This document shows, piece by piece, positions 59,473 through 64,000 of a DNA stretch of 64,000 nucleotides (position 1 is the stretch's first letter; the number at the start of each line of letters is the position of its first letter). The notes below the pieces were generated by a model, which worked only from the letters and a program-made list of their open reading frames with translations, had not been told where the DNA came from and did no database searches. A program made the translations under genes and the position numbers. The stretch comes from Membranipora membranacea (Eukaryota; Bryozoa; Gymnolaemata; Cheilostomatida; Membraniporidae), in the NCBI GenBank assembly GCA_914767715.1, contig OU612065.1:19964001-20028000 (forward strand), read 5' to 3'.

Positions 59473-60421
59473 ATGTTGTCTATCGCTCTTATCCTTGTTT
59501 TAGGTGTTCAGGTAGCATCTGCTTTAGGTAGGTTAATCATTGTTTTATAAGGATAAGTTAAAGACCTAATTCTCTGTTATGTGATCTTGTTTTCTTTCAG
59601 ACTTTCAGAAATATATTTTTTTTGTCTAATTGATTATCAAGCTTGACTTTTGTTATTACGGATACATGAACACTCAGCACTGTTTGTAGATCACATCTGA
59701 AGTTCCACCACTTTTGACTTTAGAACCTGTTAAAATTCATGTTATGTTATGTTTTATAGGGGAATGCCCAGGTAACTTCACCGCCGTTGGGTCTGGTCAA
59801 ACCAAATCGTGTCTTATTCTTAGTACTATAAAGGAGAATTATGTTGAAGCCAGAACACTTTGCAGTGAGCTCTACTCAGGACAATTGGTAACTGCAGAAA
59901 GCAGTTTCAGAAGAGCAAACCTACTGCAGTTTCTTCTAGAAAACACATCAGGTTTGTTATTATATAGGAATTCATGTTTACAGTTTATCATGTCATCAAT
60001 TTTTTGTCAGATTGTAGCTTCATATTTTGATCACAATGAACATCTTGATAATCGGAAATGGAAAATTCGGTAGAAATCAAGTATAAATTGCATTAAAGAA
60101 CTTTATTCTGAATATCTTGCAGCCCTGTCATGGATTTCAGATTAAAAACTATTATCTTATATTTCAGACGAGGGCTTCATTTATATCGGCGCACAGGAGA
60201 ACACTGATACACAGACATTTTTCTGGGATGGATTCAGCACAGAAGCATTCTGGAACAGATTGGATGTTGAGCAATTCCCTGAGATTGCACCTTCATGGGC
60301 TACCGGCGAGCCTGACAATACCAACGAGAATGAGTCATGTGTCTGCCCAAAGCCAGATGGAGCGTGGAATGATTGTAAATGTGTTAATGCCAAGAGATTT
60401 TTCATCTGTGAGACAAGATAA
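59473..60421 (+). CDS. Secreted C-type lectin H (3 exons)
   Basis: Predicted 166 aa. Exons 59473-59527, 59760-59951, 60168-60421. Protein is the same as F but with Glu for Val at residue 20, just after the signal peptide. Eight cysteines, EPD and WND intact. AATAAA at 60651-60656. Head-to-head with G. Synonymous changes between F and H are very few, so the duplication is recent or the copies are being homogenised. Confidence 0.94.
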
Positions 60422-60945
60422 ACAATTGATACAAATGTTGAAACTGGCTAGATATTGATCTGAGCAATCCTAGTTCAATCAAGACTACTGTGACACTTTC
60501 ATTTTTAAAAGATGTGGTAATATTAATCTACTGTTAATGTTATAACTGACTTTATTTTTAGATTGATCTGAACAGTCTCGTTTCCATGGAGAATAATGTT
60601 ACAGTTTGTTTTAAATTTTGTTATTAATAATATGCTGCAAGTTTCAATGAAATAAAGTTTAAACATTGAAATGTCAGATTCTTCTGTTCGAACGCAATTG
60701 CTGTTGGAAGGGTATAGGAATATAAATTTAGTGCACACTGATAAAAGGTTAAACCTCAGTCTACAGCAAGATCTGTTGTATAAATGTAAAATGTCAAAGA
60801 CAGTCATTATTTCATTGGCAGTTTTTGCTTGGGTCGAGGTGGAAGTCAATGTGGAGGTCAAGGTCAAGGTCCGGGTTCAGTTCCAGGTCCAGATCCTCAG
60901 ACTTGACTCCTTAGCCGTCTGTGTCAAGTCAAACTCGAGCACATT

Positions 60946-61530
60946 GTGAAATACAGGGATGGAATAACGCTATACACGACCATCGACAAAGCATCGTCCA
61001 ACCCACAAGCTTTCCAGACTGCCTTAAACAACATAGAGGAATGGGCACACATCATCAATATGCTCATAAATGCCAATAAAATTCAACTTATTAATCTTTC
61101 ACTGTCAGCACCACATCACTCAGAAACGCACAACATGAGAAATTTGCCCGTCATTGAGTGCAACAGCGCAAAGCTACTGGGTGAGACCGTCTATATTCAA
61201 TGAACATTCAAGTGATAATTCTGAAACTCTCAGATCTCAATTATATGCCGTGCGCCAGTTGAAGAGATTTAGAAAAATCAGCCACGAGAGTTATGAATGC
61301 AGAGCTAGACTATAAAAGCTGTAAGCACATAACATTTCACCCATCTCAAAATACATGGAGCAGCGATGCCAAAACCACTACAAAACTATACTTCTCAACG
61401 ATGACCATCCTCTTCACAAAACATTGTGAAGAATACTAACGCCAAACAAGACTGTCGTCAGCAGTGGGAATGCCTTGCTGTGGGACTTGGAAATTGAAGA
61501 GCAGTTCATTTTTCCAATATGCTAATTGCT
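60946..61530 (+). pseudogene. LINE RT tail relic, copy 5
   Basis: Direct copy of the F-side relic but with the 85-codon frame still open (60946-61203); LNNIEEWAHIINMLINANK and KLLGETV. Confidence 0.72.
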
Positions 61531-61729
61531 AGTGAGATAATTCATTTTGCCACATTTTCATGTAGAGCTCCTGTCTAATTTTTCTTTTCAATTCATTTCT
61601 ATATTGTATCACATTTTACAATTATTTTCACTCCAGGGCATCTAACTTTCTGATATATGGAAGAAAAAATAAAGCCTATCCTACCTACATTGATAGTATT
61701 ATCTGTCAGTTGTGATGACAAATACAGGT

Positions 61730-61870
61730 AGAGGAGGAACGAGGTAGCTCAGCTGTTTAGAGCGCCTGCCGTCAAAGAGCAAGCGTTGGAGGTCTCGGTT
61801 CCAATCCCGCTGCAGTCTACTGGCTACTGGGCTCAATTGACGCCCTATGTGTGCTCCGACCTGCCTGCAA
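61730..61870 (+). repeat. tRNA-like SINE, copy 5
   Basis: Box A TAGCTCAGCTGTTTAGAGC and box B-like GGTTCCAATCCC, nearly identical to copy 2. Confidence 0.7.
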
Positions 61871-63224
61871 CCCGAAAGCAATTTGGCACCTTTATTTCTC
61901 AGTCCTCGGACAAAGAAAAAACTTGCAATTTTAACCAACATTTTAACCAGAGGCGATTCCCTTCCTCCAGGAATATTATGGGCTATCCAGTTCGGTATCT
62001 GAGCATTTTTCTAATCTCCTCATCCAGTCAGAAAATTCTCCAACTGTGTGCGAGCTGCTTCTTCAGGAGGTTTTGACAAAGTACCTTCTTTCCATCAGGA
62101 GGTCCTCCCGTCAGGCCATTTACCCACCTTGATGACTTCCAACAAAGTCCATTTCGTCCAGGGCGTCTTCCCACTGCCCATTTTCACTTAGGCCTACAGA
62201 CATATTTTAAACTTCGCCAATTGCTCAACAAGACAATTTATCAAGGCACGTTATCCCATTTGTTCATAATTCTGCACATATTGGTTTTAGTAGGCTTCGC
62301 CCTCGCTCTTTGATTATCAATTTTTATATTATTTAAACTTCAGTCGAATCTATCGAACATTGTGGAAAGCCGCTTTGGAAGTAAGCTATGAGTTTGTTCA
62401 GGATCAGCCAACAGCAGCATAAAATGATTAGATGAGGAGATGATGGTAGATACAATTTGAAAATAGCAGTATCGTGAACATGACATGTGAAAAATTGTCA
62501 TGTTGGAAAGTGAAATGGTAAAGGACCGATCGGTTGGGAAAATAACTCAGGGTGAATTGATTCCAAACTCACTTTTAATATTTTAGAAATAAGAATATCT
62601 GCAAAAGAAAAATTTATGGCAATTGAGACAATTATCATTGTGTCTCTTCTGACTTTTTGGATAAGCCAATAATTGTAACTTGATTATTGACACCCAATTC
62701 TCATCATCACGTTTGCGTCATCAACTGAAATCAAAGGCAATGAATATTTCCTTGTATTCAAATCATCCAGCTCCTTGGTGGTTAACTTCATCCCTGAATA
62801 GCTTACTAGGGATATTTTTGGAAATACAACGACAAGGTTATCTCCAGCTTCAGGAAAAATTGTGATATTGGAGAATCCCAAACACTGATCGAGTTGTGTT
62901 TGACGACCTAACTTAAATAGGTCAATTGATCGATGAAAGATCTGAGGTTGAACATGCTCTCATAAATTCACTTTTTTTTCTTTCACTTTTTCCTAGTAAG
63001 TGCTGAAGGCCTACCAAAAACATACAGACAGAATTCTCCCTCCCAACCCAGTATTCTATCAGAGTTTTAACTGATATTATAGAGTCTATCACTAGAAAGG
63101 AAACTTTGAAGCCTAGTTCTTGATGGCAAACCGAGAATTATCAATGATAGACAGACAGGAAAGTCAGAAGGATTATGTAGTCTTGGAGGATCTTCCGAAG
63201 CTGGATCAAGAGAAGGTGTGCCTA
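61871..63224. repeat. Lectin 3' flanking block beside H
   Basis: Direct copy of 44715-46068. No gene supported. Confidence 0.7.
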
Positions 63225-63476
63225 TTATGAAGGCTCTAGTTTTCCTCCTTGTTTCATTCTCCAAGCAAACCAGACTGTTTGTGGCCTATATTTCTCATTG
63301 ACAAACTTGATATTCATCTTCAATCTACTTGTGTGAAACAATGTCTCCAGCCCAGTACCAAGAAATGTATCATGATAGTTAACATCACCTGTGATTGCGA
63401 CCCTACAATCAATACCTTCTATTGTCAGAGGATCCACAACCAGAACAGTGAAACTTTGCTGTGGCCTTCGTGCCAA
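63225..63476 (-). other. Repeated ORF, copy 5 (unknown)
   Basis: 83 codons, nearly the same protein as copy 3. No family recognised. The rest to 64000 repeats 46321-46844 without a gene. Confidence 0.35.
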
Positions 63477-64000
63477 GGATGATTTGAATGTTCCTCACAT
63501 ATGTATAGGTGGCTTCGGCATGATTTTATGTATCGTTAGCAACACTTCATCCCTGGTTTAATTTCAATATGGATAGCCATATTTTTCTATCAGACCAAGG
63601 TGCGATAACATTAAAATGTTTGTTCTCGTTTTTTACTCAGTATAAACTTTTGCAACATTAAAAAATTCATATAGGACTAAAACAGCTTTTCGAGTATTTG
63701 CATAAACATGGCATAGAATAATAAACAGAGAACCATACTGCCCTCTGCTGGTAAATCTCGTTATCACCACATTTTTAATCTTTCTGATAGCCAGGATAGA
63801 GTTTTCAAGTAATTGTGAAATGTTTCAGTGCTAAGGTGTATGTCAACAACGCTAACAATATGACGGCAATTAAATTCATGTTAATCTGGCTTTATATTAA
63901 TCCATTCCAATGAGTTATGCTAGCATTTAGTGTAACAATGCCTCAAAGAATTCTGCTGGTAAAAGTCGTTATCAGCTGATATTGTGTTTTGCTTGCAGTT

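Larger units (their letters stand above)
50469..64000. repeat. Tandem duplication, copy 2 (lectin pair G/H), cut by window end
   Basis: Direct copy of 34531-46844. Differences: a 928-bp hAT-like insertion in G, about 1.4 kb of extra flanking block plus 355 bp unique sequence at the centre, and loss of the counterpart of 39775-40728 and 40791-41335 from the H side. Confidence 0.9.

Overview
The window looks like AT-rich nuclear DNA of an invertebrate animal. There are no bacterial-style operons. Genes are split by short introns with GT..AG ends, promoters carry TATA boxes, 3' ends carry AATAAA signals, and the spaces are filled with decayed metazoan-type LINEs, a chromodomain Ty3/gypsy element, hAT-like and TTAA-type DNA transposons and a tRNA-like SINE. 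I cannot name the species from sequence alone.

The only convincing host genes are eight copies of one family: small secreted C-type lectins of 166-168 residues in three exons (signal peptide / N-terminal half of the lectin fold / C-terminal half with the sugar- and Ca-binding loop), always with phase-1 introns. From left to right they are A (-, 722-2221), B (-, 7745-8775), C (-, 24142-25240), D (-, 33574-34240, first exon missing), E (-, 36103-37051), F (+, 42337-43284), G (-, 52040-53915) and H (+, 59473-60421). A, B and C are older and diverged. E-H are nearly identical. A ninth locus survives only as a promoter-proximal relic at about 27.3-27.71 kb.

Layout: 0-9 kb holds lectins A and B plus a LINE tail. 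9-16.6 kb is gene-poor with one LINE tail. 16.7-22.7 kb holds a 73-bp minisatellite and a broken Ty3/gypsy element on the minus strand whose gag-pol junction is a UAG in a classical readthrough context. 24-28.1 kb is lectin C, an RTE-like LINE tail and the promoter relic. 28.4-31 kb is a decayed LINE split by a 358-bp TTAA-flanked MITE. 33.6-64 kb is the lectin amplification: a divergent pair E/F forms a large palindrome (arms about 5 kb, centre near 39.7 kb), and the whole palindrome was copied in tandem about 16-17 kb further right as G/H. Residue differences pair E with G and F with H, so inversion came before tandem duplication. A hAT-like element later entered intron 1 of G. The F/G junction is a further inverted repeat whose spacer holds a dead transposase-like gene. 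The second copy runs off the right end of the window.

The lectins probably act as secreted recognition proteins of innate immunity or a body fluid/secretion (inference from family and signal peptide). C to H promoter regions share a near-identical block with a TATA box and, just upstream, TTGCATCA, which equals the C/EBP-ATF composite site consensus.
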